A stretch of DNA of 64,000 nt. It comes from Mycobacterium senriense (GTDB taxonomy: Bacteria; Actinomycetota; Actinomycetes; Mycobacteriales; Mycobacteriaceae). The translations under genes and the position numbers were made by a program. Shown piece after piece: positions 19,801 to 29,201 of this stretch. A model generated the notes under the pieces. That model worked only from the letters and a program-made list of their open reading frames with translations. It was not told the DNA's origin and made no database searches. The stretch's first letter is position 1; every line of letters starts with the position of its first letter. The stretch lies in the NCBI RefSeq assembly GCF_019668465.1, contig NZ_AP024828.1, positions 4,216,001-4,280,000 on the forward strand. Direction: 5' to 3'.

Positions 19801-19820
19801 ATTCACCGAAATTCACCGAA
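19801..19820. repeat. Perfect 10-bp tandem direct repeat in the sigC/PPE divergent region
   Basis: ATTCACCGAA occurs twice head to tail with no spacer, 36 bp before the PPE start codon. It lies in the 167-bp divergent interval. It may be a regulator site or a slippage product; nothing else supports a function. Confidence 0.5.
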
Positions 19821-19855
19821 GAGGTATTCGTGCTCTTGCCTGAAGGCACCCGACG

Positions 19856-21511
19856 ATGACCGCCCCGATCTGGATCGCGTTTCCGCCCGAAGTGCACTCG
19901 ACGTTGCTCAGCAGCGGCCCCGGCCCCGGGCCGCTGCTGGCCGCTGCAACCGCATGGTCGTCGCTGAGCACCGACTATGCGACCGCGGCAGCCGAGCTCA
20001 GCGGAGTTTTGGGTGCCGTGCAGGCGGGTTCGTGGGACGGACCCAGCGCGGACCAGTACGTGGCCGCACACGCCCCTTACCAGGCCTGGCTGCTGGAGAG
20101 CGCGGCCAAGAGCACGGCGGCGGCGAGCCTGCACGAGACCGCGGCTACCGCCTACACCGCGGCCCTGGCCGCCATGCCGACGCTCGGCGAACTCGCAGCC
20201 AATCACGCAGTGCACGGGGCGCTGGTCGCCACGAACTTCTTCGGGGTCAACACCATTCCCATCGCCGTCAACGAGGCCGACTACGCGCGGATGTGGGTGC
20301 AGGCCGCCACGACGATGACCACCTACCAGGCCGTCAGCGCATCCGCGCTCGCTGCGGTCCCCGCGACGACGCCCGCGCCGACGATCGTCGTGCCGGGTGC
20401 GGAGGCGGGCACCGCCGGCGTCGCCGCGGTACAGGCGGCCGCGGTGGCCCCGGCGGCGAATTCCGGCTCCAACCTGAACAATGCGGATACCTCGAGTGCC
20501 CAGCAGCAGGCGACGACGGCTACCCAGACCTACCCGTCGTGGCAGGACCAGCTCACGCAGTGGCTGCAGCAGTACACCCAGAATTTCGCCTGGCCGGTGT
20601 CCAAGGAACTCAACCCCGGCGGGTGGCCGTTTCCGCCTGCGCCGTTCGTCAATGGGCTCGCGTCGTTCTTCAGCCAATTGGGCTTCTCGCCGGCCCTTTC
20701 CAGCGCGCTCGGCTGGGCCATCTTCCACACCCTGATGATCTTCTGGCCCTTCATGCAGGCCGCGATCCAGATGGCGGTGGTTCTCGCGCCGGTTGTCGTT
20801 GCCGCCATCGGCGCGGCCGCGGCGGGCGGTGCGGCGGCCGCGGTCACCGCGATCAGCGTCGCGGTCCCGCTCTCGGCGGCTCCGCCGGTGCCCGCCGCCG
20901 CGGCGGCGCCCGCACCGGTGGCCGCTCCGGCGCCAACGATCGCGACCGCGCCGGCCAGCGCGAGCCACGTGCCGACACCGTCCACCGCTCCCGCGACGAC
21001 GGTCGCCGGTTCGACCGGCGGCGGACCGGTCGGTGGGGGACCCGGGGTCGGTTTCGGTCCGACCGCGACCGACGGAATCGGAGCGAACCTGTCCAACGCC
21101 CTTTATGCGGTGGGGCTTTCGGGACTGTCGGCGCGCGGCAGCGCCAGCAGCCGGTCACGTCGTAAGTCGAAGGAACCGTCGTCCGACGACCTCGACGCGC
21201 CCGAGGCCGCGGCCGCAGCCTCGGCGGCCAAGAAGAAGGCTCGCGCCCGCCGTCGCCGTGGCGGCACCGCGACCGAGCGCGCGTACCGGTATGAATTCAT
21301 GGACATGGACGAAGGTGTCGGTCCAAGCGGTGACGCCGAAGATGCCTATGCCGCAAGCCCTTCCGCGGACAGCGCGGGACCGCTCGGGTTCGCCGGTGCC
21401 GCAGCCAAATCCGATGCCGCGCGGGCCGCTGGGTTGGCGACGTTGACCCGTGACGGGTTGAGCGACGGCCCCACTGCGCCGATGATGCCGAGTACCTGGG
21501 ACCGCGACTAG
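19856..21511 (+). CDS. PPE-family protein, PPW subgroup
   Basis: This is a 551-residue PPE protein. The N-terminal 180-residue PPE domain begins [16 protein letters not shown] and contains the WxG motif [11 protein letters not shown] near residue 60. The middle is Ala/Pro-rich with a hydrophobic stretch ([20 protein letters not shown]) near residue 310. The C-terminus ends in the PPW signature: GFAG at the start and PxxPxxW at the end (PMMPSTW). The basic segment SRSRRKSK lies near residue 440. PPE proteins are exported by ESX type VII systems, usually with a PE partner; no PE gene is adjacent. The stop overlaps the cobI stop by 4 bp. Confidence 0.88.
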   Translation: MTAPIWIAFPPEVHSTLLSSGPGPGPLLAAATAWSSLSTDYATAAAELSGVLGAVQAGSWDGPSADQYVAAHAPYQAWLLESAAKSTAAASLHETAATAYTAALAAMPTLGELAANHAVHGALVATNFFGVNTIPIAVNEADYARMWVQAATTMTTYQAVSASALAAVPATTPAPTIVVPGAEAGTAGVAAVQAAAVAPAANSGSNLNNADTSSAQQQATTATQTYPSWQDQLTQWLQQYTQNFAWPVSKELNPGGWPFPPAPFVNGLASFFSQLGFSPALSSALGWAIFHTLMIFWPFMQAAIQMAVVLAPVVVAAIGAAAAGGAAAAVTAISVAVPLSAAPPVPAAAAAPAPVAAPAPTIATAPASASHVPTPSTAPATTVAGSTGGGPVGGGPGVGFGPTATDGIGANLSNALYAVGLSGLSARGSASSRSRRKSKEPSSDDLDAPEAAAAASAAKKKARARRRRGGTATERAYRYEFMDMDEGVGPSGDAEDAYAASPSADSAGPLGFAGAAAKSDAARAAGLATLTRDGLSDGPTAPMMPSTWDRD

Positions 21512-22986
21512 CCCTGGTAGCGCCGTGGCGTAAAGACGCGGTCGGTGGAATCGTGTGAGTACCACTGGGTTTGCGACGACCCGACGATCAGCAGGCACCG
21601 CATGTCGATCTCGCCGGGATTGAGATCGGCCAGCCTGACCACGCGGACGTCTTCGTCGGGGCCGGAGACGTTGCGGCCGATCACCACCGGGGTGCCGGGT
21701 TCGCGGTGGGAGAGCAAGATGTCGCGCATCGCGCCGACCTGCCAGGTTCGCGTCTTGGAGGCCGGGTTGTAGATGGCCAGCACCAGGTCGGCGGCCGCGG
21801 CGGCCTGCAGCCGCGTGGCGATCACCTCCCACGGCTTCAGGCGGTCGGACAGCGAGATCACCGCGTAGTCGTGCCCCAACGGGGCACCGACGCGGCTGGC
21901 CACCGCCTGGGCGGCGGTCATCGCGGGAATCACCCGGACCTGCACACCCGGCCATTCTTTGGCCTCTTCCAGCACCGCGGTCGCCATCGCGAAAACACCC
22001 GGGTCACCCGAGGACACCACCGCCACGGCGCGGCCCTGCTCGGCCAGCGCGCAGGCCAGCCGGGCCCGTTCAGGCTCGTCGCGGTTGTCGCTGGGGTGAC
22101 GTTGCTGGCCGTCGTGAGCCGGGACGCGGTCCAGGTAGCCGCCATAGCCGATCAGGTCGGTCGCCGTGGCCAGCTCGCGGCGGGTCTGCGGCGTCATCCA
22201 GTCCAGGTCGCCGGGACCCAGTCCCACCACCGTGACGCTGCCGGCCGCGGGCTTGTGTCGGCCGCGCTGCCCGCCCGGCAGGATGGCCAGCGAGAAGTAC
22301 GGGACGCCGGCCTCGTCAACGTCGGCGGCGGGCAGGATGCGTTGCGTGGTGGTGCTGGCCCGCTCCACGTAGAACGCGTCGTCAAGCTGTCCTGATGCCG
22401 AAAGGGCTTCCCGCACAGCGTGATACGAACGTCCAAGCTTGAGCACGACGGCGGCGTCGGTGTCGGCGAGCCGACGGGTCAGCTCTTCGACCGGCAAGGT
22501 GCCCGGCAGCACCGACAGCACCTCGTCGCCGGCCACCAAGGGTGTCGCGATGGCCGCCGAGGCGGCGCTCACCGACGTCACGCCGGGCACGATGACGGCG
22601 TCGAACCGCTCCGTCAGCCGGGTGTGCAGGTGCATGTACGAGCTGTAGAACAGCGGATCGCCCTCGGCCAGCAGGGCCACGTTGCGACCGGCGTCGAGGT
22701 GCGCCGCGATGCGCCCGGTGGCCTCGACGTAGAAGTCCTCGATCGCACCGGCATAGCCGCCGGGATGATCGGTCGTCTCGGTGGTCACGGGGTAGACCAG
22801 GTGCTCTTCGATCTGGCCGGGCCGCAGATAGGGTTCGGCGATACCGCGCGCGATGCTGCGGCCGTGCCGGGCGCTGTGATAGGCCACGACGTCGGCCTCG
22901 CCGATCACCCGGGCGGCCTTGACGGTCACCAATTCCGGGTCACCGGGCCCCAACCCGACGCCCCACAGGACGCCCCGGTTGGTCAT
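21508..22986 (-). CDS. cobI: CobI(J), fused precorrin-2 C20-methyltransferase / precorrin-3B C17-methyltransferase
   Basis: This 492-residue protein is two tetrapyrrole methylases in tandem. The first begins [17 protein letters not shown] and contains [15 protein letters not shown] (CobI/CbiL, C20 methylation of precorrin-2). The second begins [17 protein letters not shown] with [12 protein letters not shown] and [15 protein letters not shown] (CobJ/CbiH, C17 methylation with ring contraction). The ATG at 22986 overlaps the cobH stop (ATGA). The 3' end overlaps the PPE stop. This CobIJ fusion is the normal mycobacterial form. Confidence 0.95.
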   Translation of the reverse strand: MTNRGVLWGVGLGPGDPELVTVKAARVIGEADVVAYHSARHGRSIARGIAEPYLRPGQIEEHLVYPVTTETTDHPGGYAGAIEDFYVEATGRIAAHLDAGRNVALLAEGDPLFYSSYMHLHTRLTERFDAVIVPGVTSVSAASAAIATPLVAGDEVLSVLPGTLPVEELTRRLADTDAAVVLKLGRSYHAVREALSASGQLDDAFYVERASTTTQRILPAADVDEAGVPYFSLAILPGGQRGRHKPAAGSVTVVGLGPGDLDWMTPQTRRELATATDLIGYGGYLDRVPAHDGQQRHPSDNRDEPERARLACALAEQGRAVAVVSSGDPGVFAMATAVLEEAKEWPGVQVRVIPAMTAAQAVASRVGAPLGHDYAVISLSDRLKPWEVIATRLQAAAAADLVLAIYNPASKTRTWQVGAMRDILLSHREPGTPVVIGRNVSGPDEDVRVVRLADLNPGEIDMRCLLIVGSSQTQWYSHDSTDRVFTPRRYQG

Positions 22987-23609
22987 TCGCGGTCGCTCGC
23001 GATCGCGTTGACGGCGGCGGCTGCCATGGCACTGCCGCCGCGGCGTCCCCGGACCACCAGATACGAGGTGCCGCGCGGGTCGTCGATGAGCTCCTGTTTG
23101 GACTGCGCCGACCCGACGAAACCCACCGGCCCGCCCAGCACGCCGGCCGGCGGGGCGAGCCCGTCGTCGATCAGTTCGAGCAGCCGGAACAGCGCGGTCG
23201 GGGCATTGCCGATCGCCAGCACCGCGCCGGGCAGCCGGTCCGCCCACAGCTCAACTCCGGCCGCCGAGCGCGTGGTCTGCCGGCGTGCGGCCAGTTCGGC
23301 CGCCCGCGGATCGGCCACCAGGGACACCACCTGGTTGTCGGCCGGCAGCCGTGCGGCGGTGATCCCGGCGGCCACCATCGACGAATCGCACAGCACGGGA
23401 GCGCCGCCGCGCAGGGCCGCGCCGACACGGTCGACGACGTCGTCGGTGAACGCGACATGCTCGGCGACGTCGACCTGGCCGCAGGTGTGGATCAACCGGA
23501 CGACCACCTGTGCCACGTCGGCGGGGAATCGCGCCAGGTCGGCTTCGGCGCGGATCGTCGCGAACGACTGGCGATAGATCTCCGCCGCGTCGCGGATGTA
23601 GTCGAGCAC
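22983..23609 (-). CDS. cobH: CobH, precorrin-8X methylmutase
   Basis: This 208-residue enzyme moves the C11 methyl group to C12, giving hydrogenobyrinate. The catalytic histidine is H41 in LIHTCGQVD. The conserved segments [12 protein letters not shown] and [16 protein letters not shown] are present. The start is GTG (MLDYIRD), 45 bp downstream of cobG. It is translationally coupled to cobI. Length and sequence match M. tuberculosis CobH closely. Confidence 0.96.
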   Translation of the reverse strand: MLDYIRDAAEIYRQSFATIRAEADLARFPADVAQVVVRLIHTCGQVDVAEHVAFTDDVVDRVGAALRGGAPVLCDSSMVAAGITAARLPADNQVVSLVADPRAAELAARRQTTRSAAGVELWADRLPGAVLAIGNAPTALFRLLELIDDGLAPPAGVLGGPVGFVGSAQSKQELIDDPRGTSYLVVRGRRGGSAMAAAAVNAIASDRE

Positions 23610-23654
23610 CCGCCCACCTTAAGGCTCGCCCACGCGGCGACCCGCCGCACCCGG

Positions 23655-24749
23655 CTACAGCTGCCGGTATCCGTCCGGTGTGGCCACCAGCACCTCACCG
23701 GCGAGCGGACTGCCGCACGCCCGGTCGCAGCCGACGAAGTGCCGGTGCACCGTCGAGTCGGCATCCAGCGATCGCGCGGCATCCGCCCGCACGTCGGCGG
23801 CCGAGCGTGCGCAGCCGGGGCTGCCGGTGCAGGCGCTGACGGTCAGCCACGGCGAGTTCTCGTCGAACACCAGGCCCAGGGGCGCCAGCACCCGCAGCGC
23901 GGTGTCGGCCACCTCTTCACTGAGATCACACACCAGCACCGAGCGCCACGGCGTGATCACCAGCGGCGCCTCGATCGCAGCCAGGTACTCCGCGACGCGC
24001 GCCGGCAGCACACCCAGCGGCACCGCCGCGCCCAGCGTCACCCGCCCGTCGTCCTGGCCGATCCAGCCCACCGGCGCCTTGGTGACGGCCGCAAAGGAGA
24101 TGGGGCCCGGTTCGGCGCCGGGGAGCAGCCGCCGCAGATCGTCCAATTCTTGGACGCGCCAAGCCGTTTCGCGGATGTCGACGAACCGCGACGCGAGGGT
24201 GATCAGCGTCTCGACGACCTCGCCGGCCACCAGCCGGACACCGGTGTCGCGTCCGGCGAGTAACAGCGCGCAGCCGTCGGGGAACGCGTGCACCCCGACG
24301 TCGGCGCGCAGCCCCGAGACGTCGGCGCGCCCGTCGTCCAGGCTGAACCAGAACCGGCCGCCCAGCTCGGCGAGCCTGGGCTCGGCGCAGAGCGCGGCGT
24401 CGAGCTCGCCGACCCAGCGCCGCAGGTCGAGGTGTCCTCCGGAGCGGCCCGACAGCGGTGAGGCCACGATGTTGCGGGCCCGCTCGTGCGTCGTCGACGG
24501 CAACAGGCCCGCCGCCGCGAGCTTCTCGCCCACCGCGGTCAGGTCGGTCAGCCCGCGCAGCTGCACGTTGCCACGGGCGGTCAGCTCGAGCGACCCCGAA
24601 CCTGACTGGCTACTGACTGCGGCCAACGTGGCCAGCTGGGCGGCGGTGATCATGCCGCCGGGCAGCCGGATCCGGGCCAAGGCGCCATCGGCCGCCTGGT
24701 GCACCTGCAACGCACCCGGGCATGCGTCTTCGGCACTGGTCCTGGCCAC
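23655..24749 (-). CDS. cobG: CobG, precorrin-3B synthase
   Basis: This 364-residue oxygen-dependent iron-sulfur enzyme of the sulfite/nitrite-reductase fold converts precorrin-3A to 3B. The N-terminal ferredoxin-like half has ELTARGNVQLRG. The cluster cysteines are in CTGSPGCARSAADVR and VGCDRACGSP near the C-terminus. Its presence marks the aerobic (oxygen-dependent) cobalamin route. The start is GTG 24749. It is the first gene of a leftward cobG-cobH-cobI operon, and its 5' side faces a long non-coding interval. Confidence 0.94.
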   Translation of the reverse strand: MARTSAEDACPGALQVHQAADGALARIRLPGGMITAAQLATLAAVSSQSGSGSLELTARGNVQLRGLTDLTAVGEKLAAAGLLPSTTHERARNIVASPLSGRSGGHLDLRRWVGELDAALCAEPRLAELGGRFWFSLDDGRADVSGLRADVGVHAFPDGCALLLAGRDTGVRLVAGEVVETLITLASRFVDIRETAWRVQELDDLRRLLPGAEPGPISFAAVTKAPVGWIGQDDGRVTLGAAVPLGVLPARVAEYLAAIEAPLVITPWRSVLVCDLSEEVADTALRVLAPLGLVFDENSPWLTVSACTGSPGCARSAADVRADAARSLDADSTVHRHFVGCDRACGSPLAGEVLVATPDGYRQL

Positions 24750-25465
24750 CGGTCAACGGTACGGGTCCGTAGATCTCCTGAACACCAGGACTGAATCTGA
24801 CGCCAGCGTGAGCTTCGCCGGAGCCGTTTCTCTCGAGGCCCGACAGTGAACCGATTTCGAACTAACCGCCGAGCAAGGTTTTTTGCTGAAAGCTTTGAAA
24901 TCCGGCGCGAACCGAATCCTAATCGGTCAGCGTTCCCGTTGGTGGCCACCGCGACCGCCACCCGGCGGCCCGGGCAGGGTGCCTGCGCCGCGGGCAACCG
25001 CGAGCGGAATGCTTCGGCGAAGGACCCGCGATCGGTTGCTCGTCTCGGTGCGGCTGGTGGCGGGATAACTCTGCCCGATGTTCGCGAAGGGCGGCGTCAC
25101 GACCCTCATGGCCGTCAGGCGAGGCCGCATCCCTGCGTAAGGGTCGAAGTCTGGTGGTATCGACGAAAAACGCTGTTGCAGAATGTAATCCGTGCTCGTG
25201 CGCTCATTTTCGATTGCGTAATTTTCCCGTGGCTGCCGGAGCCGCCACTCTGTTTGCTTGCAGTTTGCTGCCGCCCACCACTCTATGTAAGCGTCCCGAC
25301 TACGCTACCGGCTTCATAAGCCGGAAAACATGATTGAAACTCACAATGCTCTGGATCATGCAATCGGTCGGGACGGTTGCGGGGCCAAGTCCTAGGGCCC
25401 CGGGTCAGAAATAGCTAGTGCACCAAACTGTTCGGCCCATGCCAAATCGAGGTTTTGGAGGAATG
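24750..25465. other. 716-bp intergenic region between cobG and the MbtH-TDO gene
   Basis: No reading frame here resembles a protein. It must hold the leftward cobG promoter and the rightward MbtH-TDO promoter. The right half (25180-25440) is clearly less GC-rich than the genome. It contains one perfect hairpin (25308-25324). A short GGAGATCTAC segment 20 nt upstream of cobG on the minus strand vaguely recalls a B12 box, but no riboswitch core is seen. Confidence 0.6.
25308..25324. promoter_or_regulatory. Perfect 7-bp inverted repeat, possible operator
   Basis: CCGGCTT and AAGCCGG flank a CAT loop, 142 bp before the chosen start of the MbtH-TDO gene. No U-run follows on the plus strand, so a terminator is unlikely. 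It could be a protein-binding palindrome. Confidence 0.35.
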
Positions 25466-26296
25466 GTGAGTATCAATTCGTTCGAAGAGGACAATGGGAG
25501 CTTTTTAGTCTTGACCAACGACGAAAAGCAGCACAGCCTGTGGCCGGTAGCCACGGCTCCAAGCATGTTGCAGGAACAGTTGGACAAACGTGTCAGCTCA
25601 GTGGAAGTAACTCCCGCCGTTTGCCCGTTCAGACATCTGGAAGACCAGGCCGACGACATCGATGCCGAGGGAAGGCCCGAGGCCAAGCTACGCTACGCGG
25701 ATTACCTGCACCTCGACGAGCTGCTCGGCGCGGTACAGCCTTCGTCTGGGGACGCCGACCGGTCTGTTTGGGCCGACGAGAGGTACTTTCAGATCATCCA
25801 CCAAGCCTCTGAACTGTGGGTGTCGCAGATCTTGGTCGACCTTGACCTTGCACTTGAGTCCGCCCGTCGTTCGGACTTCGACAGAGCGGTCGGTCGTTTG
25901 AAGCGCGCCAACGCCCTGCTTGAACTGATCGTTACGACACAGAATGCCCTACAACACCTTGCGGTGAATGACTTCCACCGGTTCCGGCCTGGTTTACAGG
26001 GTATGAGCGCCGGACAGTCGCCCCAGTTCACGACCATACTGGCCGGCGTTCGCCACGCTCCCGTGGCGGCGTTACTCGAAATCGTCTCCGACCGGCGCAA
26101 CGGCGACGGGGGCAACCGCCGGCAACGCCTCCATCTCGGCGCGCAGCTCGATGTATTCATCGCCGGCCTCACGCGCTGGCGGCTGGCTCACTTAGACGTA
26201 GTCAGCCGCTTCATCGGGGGCAGTCGGGGCACTGGGGGCACGGCCGGGCTTGGCTTCCTGATCGATCGCCTTTTTGACGCTTCCTGTCCATCGTAG
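25466..26296 (+). CDS. MbtH-like domain fused to a tryptophan/indole 2,3-dioxygenase-type haem protein
   Basis: This protein has 276 residues. Residues 2-27 are the front half of an MbtH protein: INSFEEDNGSFLVL then NDEKQHSLWP. The second half of the MbtH fold is not recognisable. From about residue 75 it follows the tryptophan 2,3-dioxygenase family: YADYLHLDELL, then IIHQASELW with the distal-type His112, and DFHRFRPGL. The proximal haem ligand is His242 in RLAHLDVVSRFIG, followed by RGTGGT at 254-259. The arginine that binds the substrate carboxylate in TDO (FQSxQxR) is Thr189 here, and the catalytic domain is about 70 residues shorter than normal. GTG 25466 follows GGAGG at 25457-25461 and gives the usual MSI start of MbtH; ATG 25463 is an alternative. 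No NRPS is nearby. It could act on a carrier-bound or modified amino acid (inference). Confidence 0.8.
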   Translation: MSINSFEEDNGSFLVLTNDEKQHSLWPVATAPSMLQEQLDKRVSSVEVTPAVCPFRHLEDQADDIDAEGRPEAKLRYADYLHLDELLGAVQPSSGDADRSVWADERYFQIIHQASELWVSQILVDLDLALESARRSDFDRAVGRLKRANALLELIVTTQNALQHLAVNDFHRFRPGLQGMSAGQSPQFTTILAGVRHAPVAALLEIVSDRRNGDGGNRRQRLHLGAQLDVFIAGLTRWRLAHLDVVSRFIGGSRGTGGTAGLGFLIDRLFDASCPS

Positions 26297-26597
26297 GAGG
26301 GGGCGTCCTTCCTGGTAGGCCGGAAACGTTGCCGCGGGCAGCCGACACGTTCCTGCCTGCGCGCGGTGGTCCTGGATCTGGCGCGCTGAATCATTGGTTT
26401 CGCCACAGGGTGGCGCGGCAGTGTAGGGGTCGTGACCTGAGTTGACGCATGTGATCTCTGCACAAGGTGACTAATCTGCTTGAGCAGCTACGCGGTACTA
26501 CTCCTAACGGCCACCGCCGGACCCGGTGTTCTTCGATTGCTTTCAGCCAGACGTAAACCCTTACCCGGACCCCCGGCCGCGCCATAGCGTCGGCACG
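26297..26597. other. 301-bp intergenic region before the ssu operon
   Basis: No convincing gene lies here. The only feature is that the region immediately precedes ssuC and so should contain the operon promoter. I could not pick out a secure -10/-35 pair or a terminator for the preceding gene. Confidence 0.5.
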
Positions 26598-27425
26598 GTG
26601 AGCATTGCCACCGCGCTTGACGCTGCGCCGAGCAAGCCGGGCGGAGCCCGAGCCGGCGGCCCGAGCGGATTGTGGGCGCGCCGCAAATGGGAAGTCGTGC
26701 GCGTCGCGTCGCCGCTGGCCGTGCTGGCACTATGGCAGCTGGGCAGCGCCCTCGGCCTGATTCCCGCCGACGTACTTCCGGCCCCCTCCCTGATCCTCGA
26801 GGCGGGCGTCGAGTTGACCCGCAACGGCCAGCTCGCAGATGCGCTGCACATCTCCACCGTCCGCGTTGTAGAGGGGCTGCTGCTGGGCGGGATCATCGGG
26901 ATCGTGGCGGGCGCGGCGGTCGGCCTGTCCCGCTGGATCGAATCGACCGTGGACCCGCCGATGCAGATGATCCGGGCACTGCCGCACCTGGGGCTGATCC
27001 CGCTGTTCATCCTCTGGTTCGGAATCGGCGAGCTGCCCAAGGTGTTGCTCGTCGCCCTCGGTGTGGTCTTCCCGCTCTACCTCAACACCTTTTCGGCGAT
27101 CCGGCAGGTCGACCCCAAGATGCTGGAAACCGCTCGGGTGTTGGGTTTTTCGTTCGCTCAGCGGTTCACCCGGATCATCGTGCCCAGCACGGCGCCGCAG
27201 GTGCTCGTCGGTTTCCGGCAATCGCTGGCCATCGCGTGGCTGACCTTGATCGTCGCCGAGCAGATCAACGCCGACAAGGGAATTGGCTTCCTGATCAACA
27301 ACGCCCGCGATTTCCTGCGAATCGACATCATCATCTTCGGGCTGACCATCTACGCGCTGTTGGGCATCATCACCGACGCCCTCGTCCGGCTCATCGAACG
27401 CCGCACGCTGCGTTACCGACACTGA
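26598..27425 (+). CDS. ssuC: SsuC-like aliphatic sulfonate ABC transporter permease
   Basis: This 275-residue inner-membrane permease of the nitrate/sulfonate/taurine class has about six helices. The EAA loop that contacts the ATPase is around ETARVLGFSFAQRFTRIIVPS. The segment RALPHLGLIPLFILWFGIGE is characteristic of SsuC/TauC. The start is GTG 26598 (SIATALDAAPS), preferred over GTG 26526 because the extra 24 residues are not family-like. It heads the order permease, ATPase, binding protein, monooxygenase. Close spacing to ssuB (11 bp) indicates one operon. Confidence 0.85.
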   Translation: MSIATALDAAPSKPGGARAGGPSGLWARRKWEVVRVASPLAVLALWQLGSALGLIPADVLPAPSLILEAGVELTRNGQLADALHISTVRVVEGLLLGGIIGIVAGAAVGLSRWIESTVDPPMQMIRALPHLGLIPLFILWFGIGELPKVLLVALGVVFPLYLNTFSAIRQVDPKMLETARVLGFSFAQRFTRIIVPSTAPQVLVGFRQSLAIAWLTLIVAEQINADKGIGFLINNARDFLRIDIIIFGLTIYALLGIITDALVRLIERRTLRYRH

Positions 27426-27436
27426 AAGGTCCAGGC

Positions 27437-28183
27437 TTGACACTCATCGCGGAAACGGCCGCCACCACCCGCGGGCGGACAGGTATCGCCGGCGAGCTGC
27501 GCCACGTCGACAAGTGGTACGGAAACCGGCAAGTGCTCAACGACGTTTCGGTGCGGGTGCAACGGGGCGAGATCGTCGCTCTGGTCGGGCGCAGCGGCTC
27601 GGGCAAATCGACGGTGCTGCGAGTGCTCGCCGGATTGTCGGATGACCACAGCGGGCAGCGCTTGGTGGCCGGCGCCCCGGCGCTGGCATTCCAGGAGCCG
27701 CGCCTCTTCCCGTGGCGCGATGTGCGGACCAACGTCGGCTACGGCCTCACCCGCAGCCGCATCCCGCGGGCGCGAGTCCGCGAGCGCGCCGACCAGGCGC
27801 TGGCCGACGTCGGGCTGGCCGACCATGCGGGAGCGTGGCCGCTGACCCTGTCGGGCGGTCAGGCGCAACGGGTTTCGCTGGCCCGCGCGCTGGTGGCCGA
27901 GCCCCAACTGCTGCTGCTCGACGAACCTTTCGGAGCGCTGGATGCGCTGACCCGGCTGACCATGCACACCCTGCTGCTGGGTTTGTGGCGCCGACACGGG
28001 TTCGGGGTGTTGCTGATCACCCATGACGTCGACGAAGCGGTCGCGCTGGCCGATCGTGTGCTGATGCTCGAGGAAGGCCGTGTCGTGCACACGCTGACCA
28101 TCGACGAGCCTCGCCGCGGAACAGGTGTGGCCACCGAGCGGCATCGCGCGGAGTTGCTGGATCGTCTTGGTGTGCGGCTTTGA
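27437..28183 (+). CDS. ssuB: SsuB-like aliphatic sulfonate ABC transporter ATP-binding protein
   Basis: This is a 248-residue ABC ATPase. Walker A is GRSGSGKST, the Q-loop is AFQEPRLFPW, the ABC signature is LSGGQAQRVSLARAL, Walker B is LLLLDEPFGALD, and the H-loop is LLITHDVDEA. The start is a TTG at 27437 (LTLIAET) with an AAAGGT Shine-Dalgarno about 5 nt upstream. Longer upstream frames overlap ssuC and are rejected. Its stop overlaps the ssuA start (TTGA). SsuB energises sulfonate import through SsuC. Confidence 0.88.
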   Translation: MTLIAETAATTRGRTGIAGELRHVDKWYGNRQVLNDVSVRVQRGEIVALVGRSGSGKSTVLRVLAGLSDDHSGQRLVAGAPALAFQEPRLFPWRDVRTNVGYGLTRSRIPRARVRERADQALADVGLADHAGAWPLTLSGGQAQRVSLARALVAEPQLLLLDEPFGALDALTRLTMHTLLLGLWRRHGFGVLLITHDVDEAVALADRVLMLEEGRVVHTLTIDEPRRGTGVATERHRAELLDRLGVRL

Positions 28184-29190
28184 CGCGGGGTTTCGCCGCG
28201 CTGGCCGCGACGGTCGTATTCGTGTTGGCCGGATGTGTCTCGCGCACTGCGAGTTTGGGGCCTAAGCCGCCGCCGGCCGCGGTGCCGTTGTCGGAGGTGT
28301 CGGGTCTGACCCTGCAGGTGGGGGATCAGAAGGGTGGCACCGAAGCGCTGCTGCGCGCCGCCGGGCAGCTGGACAACCTGCCCTACCGCGTCGCGTTCTC
28401 GACGTTCACCTCCGGGCCGCCGCAAGTCGAGGCGGCCACCGCGGGCAAGATCGACTTCGCGATCACCGGCAACACGCCGCCGATCTTCGGGGCCGCCAGC
28501 AACGCGAGGATCAAGGCGGTCTCCGCGTACGGTGGCGGTGGCGCGGGCAATCGCGTTCTGGTGCATGCCGATTCGCCTATCACATCGGTCTCCGATCTGC
28601 GTGGGAAGGCGATCGCCGTTGCCAAGGGCAGCTCGTCGCACGCCAACCTGTTGGCCCAGCTGGACAAGGCCGGGCTCAAGCCCGCCGAGGTGAAGTTCGT
28701 GTTCCTGCAGCACGCCGATGCGCTGTCGGCGTTCAGCCAGCACCAGGCCGACGCCTGGGCCATCTGGGATCCCTATACGGCCCAGGCCGAACAGCAGATC
28801 CCGGTGCGCAGCATCGCCGAGGCGCAGGGCGTCACCAATGGCGACTGGGTGGGCGTCGCATCCGACCGGGCGCTGGACGACCCGAAACGCAACACCGCGC
28901 TGTCCGACCTGCTGGTGCGTTTCGAGAAGGCCGTGCAGTGGGCCAGGGCTCACCCCCAAGAATGGGCCCAAGACTATTCCGCCGCAGTAGGATTAGATGC
29001 CCAAGTGGCGGCGGTCGCGGCGACGCGCAGCCTGCGGCTACCGACCGAACTCGGTGATGACGTGGTCGCGTCGGAACAGAAGCTGGCCGATTTGTTCGCG
29101 GCCGCAGGCCAGCTCGCGTCGTCGCCCCGGTTTGCCAACTGGGTCGACCGTCGATTCAACGAGGCGTTGCGACAAGGCCTCGCCAGCTGA
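28180..29190 (+). CDS. ssuA: SsuA-like sulfonate-binding lipoprotein
   Basis: This is a 336-residue extracytoplasmic solute-binding protein. The signal peptide ends in a lipobox, VLAGC, near residue 19, so it should be diacylated and anchored outside the membrane. The core follows the SsuA/TauA/NrtA family: LQVGDQKGGTEAL, VEAATAGKIDFAITGNTPP and LRGKAIAVAKGSSSHANL. The start is TTG overlapping the ssuB stop by 4 bp, the second TTG start in the operon. It delivers sulfonates to SsuBC. Confidence 0.87.
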   Translation: MTRGFAALAATVVFVLAGCVSRTASLGPKPPPAAVPLSEVSGLTLQVGDQKGGTEALLRAAGQLDNLPYRVAFSTFTSGPPQVEAATAGKIDFAITGNTPPIFGAASNARIKAVSAYGGGGAGNRVLVHADSPITSVSDLRGKAIAVAKGSSSHANLLAQLDKAGLKPAEVKFVFLQHADALSAFSQHQADAWAIWDPYTAQAEQQIPVRSIAEAQGVTNGDWVGVASDRALDDPKRNTALSDLLVRFEKAVQWARAHPQEWAQDYSAAVGLDAQVAAVAATRSLRLPTELGDDVVASEQKLADLFAAAGQLASSPRFANWVDRRFNEALRQGLAS

Positions 29191-29201
29191 TCTGAGGAGT
29201 T

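Noticed and set aside
24750..24800. Possible cobalamin riboswitch upstream of cobG (GGAGATCTAC on the minus strand)
   Set aside because: Only a partial B12-box resemblance. No recognisable GCCACTG core or paired P3-P6 elements lie in the preceding 200 nt.
24846..25319. 157-codon frame in the cobG to MbtH-TDO interval as a gene
   Set aside because: It has no Shine-Dalgarno, a composition unlike a protein and no motifs.
25308..25324. Rho-independent terminator
   Set aside because: The hairpin is perfect but short, and no U-rich tail follows it on the plus strand. On the minus strand the T-run precedes the stem rather than following it.
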